The notes: generated by a model not told the origin, from the letters alone. Counted from the stretch's first letter, positions 1 to 9,290 are shown. The stretch is DNA of 64,000 nucleotides from Chrysophaeum taylorii (GCA_029834535.1 JAQMWT010000028.1:326624-390623), one strand, 5' to 3'. A program made the numbers and translations.

Positions 1-260
1 AAAAAGGCTACATACCACTCAGCGCCCGACCACACTCTCGGTCACTCTTCTCTTTTGCGGAAAGGAACCCCAAGGGAAATTCGAGGGGGAGCTTAGGACG
101 CCAAAGGGCGGCGGCGAAAACTCTGTTAGTGCCGTGCTCCGAAGGCTTGGCGATGACCACGAGCGATGCCATCGGAACGAAGTTGGCTGGTATGCCATGT
201 ACACAGTTCTTAAGAACGAGTTAAAGTTCATTTCATTGCACAAAACTGGGTACCAGCATT
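1..260. other. Left edge, no gene recognised
   Basis: No convincing coding region is seen here. The stretch lies downstream of the minus-strand zinc-knuckle gene, so it probably holds that gene's 3' untranslated region and part of an unknown neighbour beyond the window. The short open frames lack the codon pattern of the recognised genes. Confidence 0.4.
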
Positions 261-890
261 CTAAGCGTTGTATTTGCCATAGTGGGCTCGTTCCCGTTTT
301 TCCAATAGAGCCTTGTCATACAGTCGCGCTTCGCGGCCGCGGAGCTGGGATCTATCCTTGGACAGGATGTCTTGTTCTTCATCGCGCTTGCCGTGATTTT
401 TGGCGTTTTGTGGGCAGTCACGAGACCAGTGGCCAAGCTGGCCGCAGCGAAAGCAGGTCGACTGCGAGCGGGGGATGTAACCCCGCTCGCTGATGGTCTT
501 AAGGTCGGAGATGGGGACGGACTCAGCGAGCGTGCCGCCCCACTTCTCGCGAATACGCCGTTCCTCTTTTTGTTCGTCTGTCAGCAGGTCCTCGGGGATG
601 TCGTCCTTCTTGTACTCGCCCTGTGCCCCGGGCAGCGTTTTGAGGTCAGACCACCAAGAAGGATTATTCTCCTGCGCAACGGCGGGCTCGCCGGCTCTTC
701 GCGACTTCTCGGCTTCCCATGCAGCGAGGCGCGCCTTGCGCTGCTCCTCCGCTTCAATACGGCGGTCCTGAAGCGTCTTGAACCCGCGTGCTCTGAGCTT
801 GCTGATTACCCAGTCGTACTCCTCGGCGCCTCCCGATTTGACTGCCGTCGACGCGGCGTAAAAGTGCTGCTGTTGCTGCTGCTGCATCAT
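261..890 (-). CDS. CCHC zinc-knuckle protein
   Basis: A 209-residue protein beginning with a Met-Met-polyGln tract. The only recognisable domain is one CCHC zinc knuckle near residue 145 (CFRCGQLGHWSRDC), a C-x2-C-x4-H-x4-C motif typical of single-stranded nucleic-acid binding proteins. The rest is charged and probably helical, with a DEQKEERRIREKW-type stretch before the knuckle and a basic tail after it. A nuclear RNA-binding role is inferred from the knuckle only. The ATG at 890 is divergent from the K+ channel ATG at 1035, leaving a 144-bp shared upstream region. A retroelement Gag origin is possible for any zinc knuckle, but nothing around it supports that. Confidence 0.75.
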   Translation of the reverse strand: MMQQQQQQHFYAASTAVKSGGAEEYDWVISKLRARGFKTLQDRRIEAEEQRKARLAAWEAEKSRRAGEPAVAQENNPSWWSDLKTLPGAQGEYKKDDIPEDLLTDEQKEERRIREKWGGTLAESVPISDLKTISERGYIPRSQSTCFRCGQLGHWSRDCPQNAKNHGKRDEEQDILSKDRSQLRGREARLYDKALLEKRERAHYGKYNA

Positions 891-1034
891 CCCACAATCT
901 CAAATCACTTCCTCGCGTTCTATAGCGCGACTAATAACGAGGCGATGCTGCGGACTTGCGCAAGAATTCGCGACCTTTCCGGTGACCGTTCAATGACCGT
1001 TGGGATGGTGTAACGACCCCGAAAAAGAGAGCCT
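891..1034. promoter_or_regulatory. Shared upstream region of divergent genes
   Basis: 144 bp separate the start codons of the zinc-knuckle gene (minus) and the K+ channel gene (plus). By position it must hold both 5' untranslated regions and probably a bidirectional promoter. I see no TATA box or other clear core element. Confidence 0.4.
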
Positions 1035-2828
1035 ATGTCTGACGAGGAGATTTCTTGTTCGGAGCCAGAGCGGCAGCCGCAGCAGCTCGAGGAGGGAAAC
1101 GCAGCTCGAAATGAACGTTTCTCTTCAGGCGATCAGCAGGTGCTCGGAAGAAGCACGGACGAGCAGCAGGCACTCGGGAGCACCAAGGTAATGCCCGATC
1201 TTGAGGGCAACGCCTCGATCGCGCGGATGCTGGGCATCGCGCGGCTCATTCGCAAGATGCGGGAGCTCGCACAGCTGGCTCGCAGCAAGCGCGCCGAGCG
1301 GTTGGGGTGGGGCTTGTGCAGCACGGTCACGACGTACGAATTCAAGGGCGAGACGCGGCCCTTGTGGCTCGCGTACGCGTCGGCGGTGTGCGTGAGCGTC
1401 GTCGCTCTCTACGGCCTCGCCAAGCACTACCGCCTCGTTGCGCGAGACGTCAGAACAGGCGTGCGATGCGCGCCGTGTACGTTTGAGCCGGCGACCTATT
1501 TTGGGACGATCGCCGCGACGGGATTTGTGCTCTGGGCCATCTCCCTTGGCGGCTCGCATTTTATGACGAGACAGACGCACAATTGGGGATTCTTGGGTGC
1601 CCACGAGTGCGAGGGACGGTTTGTGTACCGCATCAAGAGCTGGCAGTGCTGTATCGTGTACGAAATCGTCCAGTTCGCCGTCACGATCGTTGGCATCGTC
1701 AGCTGGTCGATCGGCGTCCACAATGTCGCGCTCATCGATATCCCGCACGATCGCATGCATCTCATGTACATTCACTACGGGCACCCTAACTTTAGCAAAG
1801 AACATCCGTCGCCGCGGCACGGTGACCACAACCCGCTCGGCGTGCGCGGAGGGGAACTCGGCGTGTTTCACGGGCTCGAGTTCTTCGTCATGTCGTCGGT
1901 CGCGCTACACGCCGTCACGTCGACGGCGTGGCGTATCGTGTGCGACCGCACGATGTACAAAGCCAAGCTGTGGATGCTGTTGGACGTCGCCGAGATCGGC
2001 ATGCTCGTCAGCTGCGCGTACCCTCGAATTTTCGACCATTGGCGTTGGTATGGAAGCAAGATGAACGGCTACTCGCCGTTTATTTTGTTCGGGTTCTTTC
2101 GCTTCTTGCGCATGATCCGATTCGAGCGCCTTGTTTACCTCCTCTTTTCCTACGACGGCCTCAAGCTCCCATTTTTTCAGTGCAACGGGACCTACGTGCG
2201 GTACTACATGCTCCTTCTCAAGCTCTTCGTCGGGCTCGCGAGTATCGGCGCAGTGGTATGCGCAGTCGAATACCCGTGCGAGCCCAACGCCATTCGTCTC
2301 GACAAGCCGCTCCAGCTCGAAGAGTGCAACGACTGGTTCAAACGCTACGACCAGTGCATTTATTTTTTGGTCGTCACTATGGCGACAATCGGCTTCGGCG
2401 ACATGTACCCGGCGACGATCGAGGGCCGAGTCCTGATGATCCTCATTCTCCTCTTCGTCTTGTCGATTTTTCCAGCACTCTCGGCGCACCTTCGCGAGCT
2501 CTCCGACGGCGACGACATGTCTCAGGAAGACTACATTATCTCGTGTGTCGTCGCGATTTGGGAGGAGCTCGCGCACGTCAATACCAAGCTCGGGGAGATC
2601 ATTACCAAGTTCAAGTCGGCAGCGATGACAACCGCCGTGCTTGCGAACCAACACGGCGCGCTCGTAGACCAGAGCGATATTACGGCCGAAATTTTTGACC
2701 CTAACACGCTTCGGGACCTCCAAACTAGCGGCGACCAGATCGACGAGGCCTTCCGTATCCTCGACCACATCGACGCACGCCTCGCAAATTTCGAAGCCGA
2801 CGACGACGCCCACGCCGTTCTCCGATGA
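1035..2828 (+). CDS. Slo/KCNT-like potassium channel without RCK domains
   Basis: A 597-residue multi-pass membrane protein. The selectivity filter is TIGFGD at residues 451-456, in the context of a pore helix and a following membrane segment, as in the BK (Slo) and KCNT families. Hydrophobic segments lie near residues 112-132, 154-172, 207-230, 275-300, 315-335 and 395-415, then the pore loop and a last segment near 468-490. An arginine-bearing FGFFRFLRMIRFERL stretch near 355-370 could be the S4 region. Family members normally carry two large cytoplasmic RCK domains; here only about 105 residues follow the last membrane segment, so Ca2+/Na+ gating through RCK domains is not possible as predicted. 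The first ~90 residues are polar. No intron is needed. Membrane compartment is unknown. Confidence 0.85.
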   Translation: MSDEEISCSEPERQPQQLEEGNAARNERFSSGDQQVLGRSTDEQQALGSTKVMPDLEGNASIARMLGIARLIRKMRELAQLARSKRAERLGWGLCSTVTTYEFKGETRPLWLAYASAVCVSVVALYGLAKHYRLVARDVRTGVRCAPCTFEPATYFGTIAATGFVLWAISLGGSHFMTRQTHNWGFLGAHECEGRFVYRIKSWQCCIVYEIVQFAVTIVGIVSWSIGVHNVALIDIPHDRMHLMYIHYGHPNFSKEHPSPRHGDHNPLGVRGGELGVFHGLEFFVMSSVALHAVTSTAWRIVCDRTMYKAKLWMLLDVAEIGMLVSCAYPRIFDHWRWYGSKMNGYSPFILFGFFRFLRMIRFERLVYLLFSYDGLKLPFFQCNGTYVRYYMLLLKLFVGLASIGAVVCAVEYPCEPNAIRLDKPLQLEECNDWFKRYDQCIYFLVVTMATIGFGDMYPATIEGRVLMILILLFVLSIFPALSAHLRELSDGDDMSQEDYIISCVVAIWEELAHVNTKLGEIITKFKSAAMTTAVLANQHGALVDQSDITAEIFDPNTLRDLQTSGDQIDEAFRILDHIDARLANFEADDDAHAVLR

Positions 2829-3480
2829 CCGCTAGCATGTTGTATTTCCTTTATGATAATTATCGCCCGGGTCAATTTTTGTGCGTGCACAATTACCGCA
2901 TAATAATACTATTTTCTTTCTTGCCAATCTTGGTGTCTGTCATAAATGCGATTTTGTTGCACACAATTCACAAGTCTTGCGTGAATGCAATAAAGTGTTA
3001 ATCAATTTGAAACGCGGGGTGTGGCAGCAGCCTTTGAGTGATTCCTGGCATGTTAAGCCACACTTTACACACCCAAAATGTTTTTCCTGATCGTAAGCGC
3101 GCAGGCGAGCCACGTTTCTACACATTGATGACTTGATCTGCGGCTTATTCCGTCTACATTGCGCAGGATTCTTTTCACGAGCAGCCCATTCTTTGATTTC
3201 GAAGCCGAACTAGAGAGTTTCGGGGTGAAGTGGCGTCGATCCTTATCTCCAAGCAACGCAGGTTTTGCGAGCAACAAACTCTCGAAGAAGAGAGCAGTCG
3301 CTTTAGCGTGGCACTCATTTATTCAGCATACACCACGGTGTACGACGAGGATATTCCTCAATGAAGCGGCGCGCTTTCGCCGTGATTCAAGCGCTAACTA
3401 TTTGAACTGGGTAGTAAAAAAAATTCAGCCATGATTTTAACGACCACGACCGAAATCCCGCACCGGCGGCGTTCTAATAA

Positions 3481-3631
3481 CGAGAGGCCAGCCCAGTGTA
3501 TGGGGCGTAGGCTTATCCCAGCCCCGTGGCGCGTGGGATCAGAGTAACTGGGCGTTCTGACGGGGGGGTTAGAAAGTGAGGGCGAGTTGATGGTCTGTCG
3601 CCACTTGACCCGTTTTTTGAGCGAGGGAGTA
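3481..3631 (-). repeat. Dispersed repeat, copy 1
   Basis: Read on the minus strand, this ~150-bp segment aligns with 18441-18622 on the plus strand. Shared blocks include GCCTACGCCCCAT, CTGGG next to a GC-rich CGCGCC block, and an ACAGACCA-x-CAACTCGC-x-CTCA block. Divergence of roughly 25-30% suggests two old copies of one transposable element. No coding capacity or terminal repeats were recognised. Confidence 0.6.
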
Positions 3632-3867
3632 CCAGGTCTCCGGCGGTGTATCCAGAATGTGGTTTCTTATCATAAGATGAACAGCAGCAGCAACAGCACT
3701 AGCCCCGTCGTCGTGCCCCTTCGCCAAGCCAGAATGCTCTTCCCGACCGTCAATGGACGCAAGTGGGCGTGCGACCCGGCGAAATACACCTCGAGGCACA
3801 TGTGCTGTGTAGTAAAGATCTTGACTAAGAGAGAAACGGTCGCGATGGGTTCGCGCGCGCGAGGGAT

Positions 3868-3872
<5 letters not shown>

Positions 3873-3906
<34 letters not shown>
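3873..3906. repeat. (CT)n microsatellite
   Basis: Uninterrupted CT dinucleotide run of about 17 units within intergenic DNA. Confidence 0.95.
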
Positions 3907-3911
<5 letters not shown>

Positions 3912-4030
3912 CTCTCTACGTAGCGGTGGTGCCCAGGAGGCCTTCATAGGGGGTGGGCACCAGGAACAACAAGCACGACCGATTTAGATGAAGGTTGAAG
4001 GAGCCCGAACGGGAGAAGACGAAGAAGAAA

Positions 4031-4104
4031 ACCGCGCTTGCGCGTGAAATAGGACGGCTGCTTAAAAAACCGCTCTTGCGCGTGAAATAGGACGGCTGCT
4101 TACA
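4031..4104. repeat. 38-bp tandem duplication
   Basis: Two nearly identical copies, starting at 4031 and 4069, each containing TTGCGCGTGAAATAGGACGG. They end about 35 bp before the stop codon of the transporter gene, so they probably lie in its 3' untranslated region. Confidence 0.85.
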
Positions 4105-4139
4105 CGTTAAACGCCGCCCAGAAAAGGAACTAAAGAAGA

Positions 4140-5309
4140 TTATTTCTGGGCGTCGGCGTTGACGAGGGGGAGTTGCTTCTTGTCGTCGGCGAGGGCGGTG
4201 GACTTATTCGCGGGATCCGGTGGTGGTCGGAGGAGGCCGCAGCAGGTGGCACGCTCGCCGTAGAGGAAGACGGCGTAGATGACGGCGGCGATGCCAAGGG
4301 CGATAAGGGAGTTGATCTGAAAGTCGAAGAGAAAGATCGAAACGACGGAGCTGAGGACGATCGAGCAGCCGAGCGCGACGTCCTTGAGGACGGCGTCGGC
4401 GTAGCGTATTACGGTGCCAACCAGGAGGCCGCCGAAGGCGTTGAGTGCGATGCAGGCCCAGGTCACGCGGGTGTAGCCGTGAAAGAAGGTGGTTTGACCT
4501 TTGCGTATATCGGCGCCGGGTTTCGAGGCGACGAGGTTGGCATACCCCACGATCACCGAGTAGGCCGCGAGCTGGAGGTTTCGCGTCCAGAGGCCGACCT
4601 TGGCCCCTTTGAGGATCTTCTCGAAGTAGACCCCGGCGAGCGCGGAGACAACGGCGGCGGAGATTACGGAGGTCATGCCGAGGAGACGGGCAGCGTAGGC
4701 CACATCGGCGGTCGCCGCGGAGGGCTGGTTGCCGTCGAGCTGAACGCAGGCGACACCAAAGGCGAGGAGCGCGATGCCGAGCCACTTGTGTTTGGAGAGG
4801 CGGCGGCCGAGGAGCGCGACCGAGAGCGCGCCGCTCCAGACGATCTTGGTCTGGTACGAGACGGTGTAGGTCGCCGCATCCAAGTAGGTCACCGCGACGT
4901 ACTGGAGGTTGTTCTGGACGAGGTAGAGGAGCGCGGGCACGCTCGTCTTGAGGGCCTCGCGCGGGTGCTCCCAGGCCGAGCCGATCGAGCCCTGCTCGCG
5001 CAAAAGGAGGAGCGCGCAGGCGAGGCCCTTCAAGCACTCCTGCATTAAGACGGCCGTCTGCGTGATGAATTCATTTTCCCCCGGCATCGATCGCGTGTAC
5101 CGCATCAATATGACGGCCCCCGTGTTTTGCACCACGAGGAGGCAGCAGACGAGATACTTAACCTCGACGCACTGGACGCCGCCGCGGCGCTTCTTCTCCT
5201 TTTCCGCGGGCGGGGCGACGGCAGGCGCCTGGAGACTTCTCTCGACGTCGCTCGAGACGGGGATGATCGGCGCGTCTTCCTCCGGCGCACGCTCTCGGCG
5301 CGAAGACAT
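4140..5309 (-). CDS. Nucleotide-sugar transporter (SLC35A-like)
   Basis: A 389-residue multi-pass protein of the UDP-galactose/CMP-sialate transporter family (Golgi/ER antiporters exchanging nucleotide sugar for nucleoside monophosphate). The family signature is seen near residues 135-165: LVQNNLQYVAVTYLDAATYT followed by SYQTKIVW. About ten hydrophobic segments follow a ~50-residue polar cytoplasmic N-terminus. Substrate cannot be told by eye. I chose the ATG at 5309 because an in-frame upstream extension to 5477 would overlap the signal peptide of the divergent methyltransferase gene and has a low-complexity sequence. The start codons of the two genes are then only 55 bp apart. Both products probably act in the secretory pathway. 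Confidence 0.88.
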   Translation of the reverse strand: MSSRRERAPEEDAPIIPVSSDVERSLQAPAVAPPAEKEKKRRGGVQCVEVKYLVCCLLVVQNTGAVILMRYTRSMPGENEFITQTAVLMQECLKGLACALLLLREQGSIGSAWEHPREALKTSVPALLYLVQNNLQYVAVTYLDAATYTVSYQTKIVWSGALSVALLGRRLSKHKWLGIALLAFGVACVQLDGNQPSAATADVAYAARLLGMTSVISAAVVSALAGVYFEKILKGAKVGLWTRNLQLAAYSVIVGYANLVASKPGADIRKGQTTFFHGYTRVTWACIALNAFGGLLVGTVIRYADAVLKDVALGCSIVLSSVVSIFLFDFQINSLIALGIAAVIYAVFLYGERATCCGLLRPPPDPANKSTALADDKKQLPLVNADAQK

Positions 5310-5364
5310 GATGGCCGACACCTTTGGTGCTGCCAGCTCGAAATTTTCGGATTTCCGTTGCAAG
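5310..5364. promoter_or_regulatory. 55-bp divergent intergenic space
   Basis: The whole distance between the transporter start (minus) and the methyltransferase start (plus), if both chosen ATGs are right. Core promoter elements must then lie inside the opposite gene's 5' end, or transcripts overlap. No motif is evident. Confidence 0.4.
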
Positions 5365-6678
5365 ATGTCGTTGTGGTGTTTAACGACCCTCGTCGTCGTC
5401 GTCTTCGTTCGGGGCGACGACGCGGCGCGCCCCCCAAGGGGCGGCGCTCGGTCGTCGTCGTCCGTGGCCGCGCTCAATGATCTGTGGGTCGCGGCGGTGG
5501 AGAATCGCGAGACGGCGACCGAGCTGTCGTCTGCCGTCTACGGTGCCGCGCGCCAGGCCGAGATCGCAGCGAAGACCGCCGCCCTCATCGCGCTCGACGG
5601 CACGCCCGCACCGGCGCCACTCGAGGCGCGCGCCGACTTTGACGACGGGTCCTTCGTCACGGTTCGAGCGAACGGAACGTACGTCGTCGAGGCGCGGCCG
5701 CCGCAGCCGCCGCCGCGGGACGCCGCCGCGTCGATCATGGACCTCGAGTACGGGCGCGAGCTCTGCGACATGCCCGGCATGGACTCGACGCGGCGCGCGC
5801 CGAGCGCCGAAGAGCGCTACGTCGACGTCGTGAAGCGCCGGGCCCTGGGCTACGACGGGCGCGGGAGGTGGGACATATGGTACGAGCGCGTCGCGACCGG
5901 CGGAGCCGCGCGCTGGCACCTCGCGGATCCGACCGTGCTCTCGTTCGCGCACCTGGGTTCCCTCAACCTCCTCGAGGTTGCGATCAAAGATTTGGTGCGC
6001 TCGGTCCCGGGCGACGTCGCCGAATGCGGCGTCTTTCGCGGCGGCACGGCCCTCGTCGCCGCCGCCGCGCTCGAGGCCTACGATCACGGTTCGCGCCTCG
6101 TGTGGGCATTGGATACCTTCGACGGCGTCCCCGACACGGACGAGCACACCAAGGCCTGGCCCGAGCGCTCCTACGCCGCGCCCGAGGACGACGTGCGCCG
6201 AAATTTCGGCACCGTCGGCCTCGAACGCCGCCTGCGCACCGTGCGAGGCCAATTCGGCCACCTCGTCGACTCCAACGCCTCCCTGCCCGCGCGGCTCGCC
6301 CTCCTGCGCGTCGACGCCGACACCTACCAAGGCACGCTCGACGCGCTCCGCCTCCTCTATGACGCGGTCTCGCCGCGCGGCGTCGTCATCGTCGACGACC
6401 ACCACCTCGGCGGATGCCGGCGCGCCGTCCGCGACTTCCGCGCCGAGCGAAACATCACAGCGCCGCTCCTTCCCGCCCCGATCGACTACGTCCTCGGCTG
6501 CCCCCTCGACCACCGCCGCACCCGGTGGCTCGCCGAGGACCTCCTCTTCTTCTCCTCCTCAAAACAACAACAACAACAACAACAACAACGCGCCGCCCAA
6601 AGTAGTAGTCCGAGACGACGCATCCTCACCGAGCCCATGTATGTCGCCCAAAACGTCTACTGGCGAAAAAAAAATTAA
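5365..6678 (+). CDS. TylF-type O-methyltransferase, secreted/ER
   Basis: A 437-residue protein with a hydrophobic N-terminal signal (MSLWCLTTLVVVVFVRGDDA) and a macrocin-O-methyltransferase (TylF) domain at about residues 175-390. Visible motifs are the SAM-binding GDVAECGVFRGGTA, the DTFDGVP strand, LRVDADTYQGT and the acidic metal-site motif VIVDDHHLGGCRRAV, all typical of TylF enzymes that methylate a sugar hydroxyl. With the adjacent nucleotide-sugar transporter this suggests glycan methylation in the secretory pathway (inference). A (CAA)n run near 6564-6590 encodes polyGln close to the C-terminus. In-frame codons continue upstream to 4948 through the transporter gene, but the signal peptide favours the ATG at 5365. 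The stop is one base from the stop of the convergent downstream gene. Confidence 0.85.
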   Translation: MSLWCLTTLVVVVFVRGDDAARPPRGGARSSSSVAALNDLWVAAVENRETATELSSAVYGAARQAEIAAKTAALIALDGTPAPAPLEARADFDDGSFVTVRANGTYVVEARPPQPPPRDAAASIMDLEYGRELCDMPGMDSTRRAPSAEERYVDVVKRRALGYDGRGRWDIWYERVATGGAARWHLADPTVLSFAHLGSLNLLEVAIKDLVRSVPGDVAECGVFRGGTALVAAAALEAYDHGSRLVWALDTFDGVPDTDEHTKAWPERSYAAPEDDVRRNFGTVGLERRLRTVRGQFGHLVDSNASLPARLALLRVDADTYQGTLDALRLLYDAVSPRGVVIVDDHHLGGCRRAVRDFRAERNITAPLLPAPIDYVLGCPLDHRRTRWLAEDLLFFSSSKQQQQQQQQRAAQSSSPRRRILTEPMYVAQNVYWRKKN

Positions 6679-6679
6679 T

Positions 6680-7603
6680 TTAAACCCGTGGCGGCTGCTG
6701 CTGGAGCTGGAAGGTGTGGACGACCTCGTCCTCGCGGACCTCGGTCGCGAGGGAAACGACGGCGACGCGTTTTGGACGGAGATAGGCGCGGAGGAGCTTG
6801 AGTTCAAAGTCGTTCTTCGCCGCCGCAGGGGCTTCGGCAAGAAGAAGAAAGGTCCGCGTCGACCACAAGTTGGCCGGAGCCTTGAGCGCGCACTTGAACG
6901 CGCGACCCTCGGAATCGACCGAAACCGAAACGCAAAAGCCCGCGCGACGCAGGCAATCGAAAAGGTGGCGCAGCGAGCCCGCCGCGTCCCTCGCGCTAAA
7001 GGACCGCAGCTTGTACCGCGTTCTGAGGTCGGCGAACATGGCCTTCCCGACGGCGTGCGCGTGTTCCTCGACGTCAGAAACAAAATCCGAGATCGCCGCG
7101 TACTGCGCCCAACTTATGTAATCGAAGAAATAGGGGTCGGCGAAGTCGCCGCGCTGCACCTCGGTGCGAAGCCCCGCGGCAAACGCCTCCCAGTGAACCT
7201 CGCGGATCTCGGCGAGCCGCGCTCGAAACTCCTCAACCCTCGACATCAACTTCTCCGCCGCGACGTTCGACGCCCGCATAAGCAACACCGCCACGTCCTT
7301 CTCGAGGCGCGGCCGCCCCTCCACCCACGGCTCGACCACAAACGTCGCAACCTTTGTTGTTGCTTTCGTCGACGACTCGTCGGAGGGCGCGCTGCTCGGC
7401 CGCGACGACGACGACGACATTGTTGATCCCGCGCCGCGCGCGCCCGCCTTGGCGCGCTTCCACGCGCGCTCGAGCGCCATCAGCGTGATCGATCCAGACC
7501 GGTCCGCCTCAAGCTCGCACTCCACATCCCACCCCATCCGCGCGAGCCGCCGCGCGTCGGGGGGCCGCCCGCGCGGCGCGACCACCACAACCCGGCTCGG
7601 CAT
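6680..7603 (-). CDS. Hypothetical protein
   Basis: A 307-residue protein that I do not recognise. It starts MPSRVVVVAP at the ATG at 7603, has a Ser-rich low-complexity stretch near residues 63-80 and then a globular region with several aromatic residues (DPYFFDYISWAQYAAISDF). It ends in a short Gln tract. Codon use is as GC-rich as its neighbours, which supports a real gene. It is tail-to-tail with the methyltransferase gene, the two stop codons being separated by a single base, so the 3' untranslated regions must overlap the opposite coding sequence. An old repeat relic begins about 50 bp upstream of its start. Confidence 0.65.
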   Translation of the reverse strand: MPSRVVVVAPRGRPPDARRLARMGWDVECELEADRSGSITLMALERAWKRAKAGARGAGSTMSSSSSRPSSAPSDESSTKATTKVATFVVEPWVEGRPRLEKDVAVLLMRASNVAAEKLMSRVEEFRARLAEIREVHWEAFAAGLRTEVQRGDFADPYFFDYISWAQYAAISDFVSDVEEHAHAVGKAMFADLRTRYKLRSFSARDAAGSLRHLFDCLRRAGFCVSVSVDSEGRAFKCALKAPANLWSTRTFLLLAEAPAAAKNDFELKLLRAYLRPKRVAVVSLATEVREDEVVHTFQLQQQPPRV

Positions 7604-7649
7604 GCTCTCCCTCGGCCTTCGCAACCTCCAGTCGACTTTTTTAAACCCT

Positions 7650-7890
7650 CGAATCGGGCAGCCTTACCGCGCCCAGCAGGTCGTCACACTTCGTCATCGG
7701 CGGCAGCATGCGTACGACGACCTAAGGGCGGGGCCCGTCGTCCTTCGCCTCCCCCGCGGCTCGGCGATGACCCCGACTAGGCCCCCGGAGACGCCCCGCC
7801 CGCCTTTCAAGCATCCTCTCTCTACCTCCCCGCACAACCCACCAAAGCCCTTCAACGCGCGTGCCCCCCCCTCTACGACGACTTTCATTT
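7650..7890 (+). repeat. Relic of the satellite-associated element
   Basis: This stretch aligns with 57655-57900. Shared blocks include AGCATGCGTACGAC, GGGCGGGGCCCG, TCGGCGATGACCCCGACTAG and a downstream CCACAA/CCACC/CCTTCA series ending in a pyrimidine-rich block before a TTTAAA-like sequence. It is the most distant and most diverged relative of the repeat family at the right side of the window. Confidence 0.65.
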
Positions 7891-7974
7891 ATTTTTCGCG
7901 CTGGGGGGAAGGAGCACGTCCTCGTGCCTGGCGTCGCCGTTTGAAAAAGCCCAGCGCGGCGACTACCGCGTCAT

Positions 7975-9290
7975 CAAGGTCGACCTGTGTCGCGCGGTGG
8001 TTTTCTTGACGAATATTTCTGCTTCTCGCTTGTAGATGAAGGCGCGATAAACGCGGCCACCGACATGCAGAGGATATTCACTGTCATCAGCAACGAAGTA
8101 ACAATGTGGTCTGGAAGAGCCAGATGGAAGCTGATTTCAACTCGAAGAGGAGTGAAGACTTCCCCGTTGTGGCGTACATTCTCGAGTTTGGGGTGGTCAT
8201 CAGGAGCCAGCGGCGAGGCGATAAAGGATATGTACGTGGGTTTGTCGGCTGCCACCTTGTCGTACAGCGAGTGCCAACGCCATGTAAGCGGGATTTTGTT
8301 GCCAACAGTGTCCTGTTCGGTATACGGGTCCATGATACCAAGTTTTACGGCCTTATCTTTCGCCTTAACGTCCTCTTGATAGACTCGTCAATATGGCGTT
8401 CGTGAAATCGATACGGATCCTTCGCTGGGTCGATCCAGCTCTCCAATTCGATGATGACGCGCGGATCCGTGATGACAGTCGTAGTTCCGTCGCTGGTTGA
8501 GATTTCGGACATTACAATGGCCTCCATACCTTCGCGCGTTGGAGACCTTCGCGGTCGTATAGGTAAAACCGCACATGATTGCTCACAGTCAGATTGACGT
8601 CGTTGTCCCAAACGGCGTCCGATCCGAGCGCGAATATAAAGTGTCGAGCCGCCTCTTCAAATTCCTTTCAACCAGACCACGAAACTCCTCGGCCTTTACC
8701 TTGCTCATAAAATATAGGTCCGCAACGAGATTGCTAGTTGCCGACCATCATCTTCGTAGCCAATGATTCCGCATCGTTCACCGTCGCGTCCTTCTCCATA
8801 ATACGCGCATGCGTCGTACGCCAAGCCGAACATCATTTCGCGGAGACCAGCAAGCGTGGCGCCTCTCGGAACGCGAAGATTGAGGTGCCATGCGTCGGGT
8901 TTAAGCTGCGTCAAGCCGTCGACAACGTCCTCGTCCACTGGTACGCCAGAACGCGCGCGACTCGCCAAGGTTCGCGCCCGCTTCTCGCTCCGCGCCGCCC
9001 GTTCGCGCTCCTCGTATCGATGGACGAACCGCTGCGACACATCGCGTTCTTCGGGTCTAACGTTGGCCGTTCGCAACAGGGCGTTGTTGTCGGCGTCGTA
9101 CACCTGCTCCTCGTCCTCGGGATCCTTCGTCACACGGAAACGATGGCCTCCCACAGTTCGACGATCTTCGACCGCTTCGTCACCTCCTCGGCCGGGTCGC
9201 AGTCAAGCGCGTATTGCATGAGCCGCGCGATCCGTTCGCGACGACGACGCGGTTCTTATCGTGCTTGGCTACAGACATTTTATTACATTT
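7975..9290 (-). pseudogene. Frameshifted pseudogene of unknown family
   Basis: On the minus strand several coherent protein-like pieces follow one another in different frames. The first runs 9240-9130 (RERIARLMQYALDCDPAEEV). The next is 9130-8705 (KDPEDEEQVYDADNNALL onward), followed by short pieces at 8760-8610 and a piece at 8560-8390 ending DPYRFHERHIDE. The last is at 8385-7975 (VYQEDVKAKDKAVKLGIMDP onward). Reading through needs at least four frame changes, and the joins lack good GT-AG intron signals. I therefore call it a decayed gene, though poor local sequence quality would look the same. Base composition at 8.0-8.7 kb is less GC-rich than in neighbouring genes, which could point to foreign origin. 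The family is not recognised, so no function is given. Confidence 0.5.

Larger units (their letters stand above)
2829..4139. other. Intergenic stretch with repeats
   Basis: About 1.3 kb with no convincing gene, of lower GC content at 2.85-3.45 kb. It contains one copy of a dispersed repeat (3481-3631), a CT microsatellite (3873-3906) and a 38-bp tandem duplication (4031-4104), each listed separately. Confidence 0.5.

Noticed and set aside
3587-3949. 120-codon plus-strand frame containing a Leu-Ser run
   Set aside because: The run is the CT microsatellite read as codons, and part of the frame overlaps the dispersed repeat.
4948-5364. N-terminal extension of the TylF protein
   Set aside because: It is the antisense of the transporter coding sequence; a signal peptide starts at 5365.
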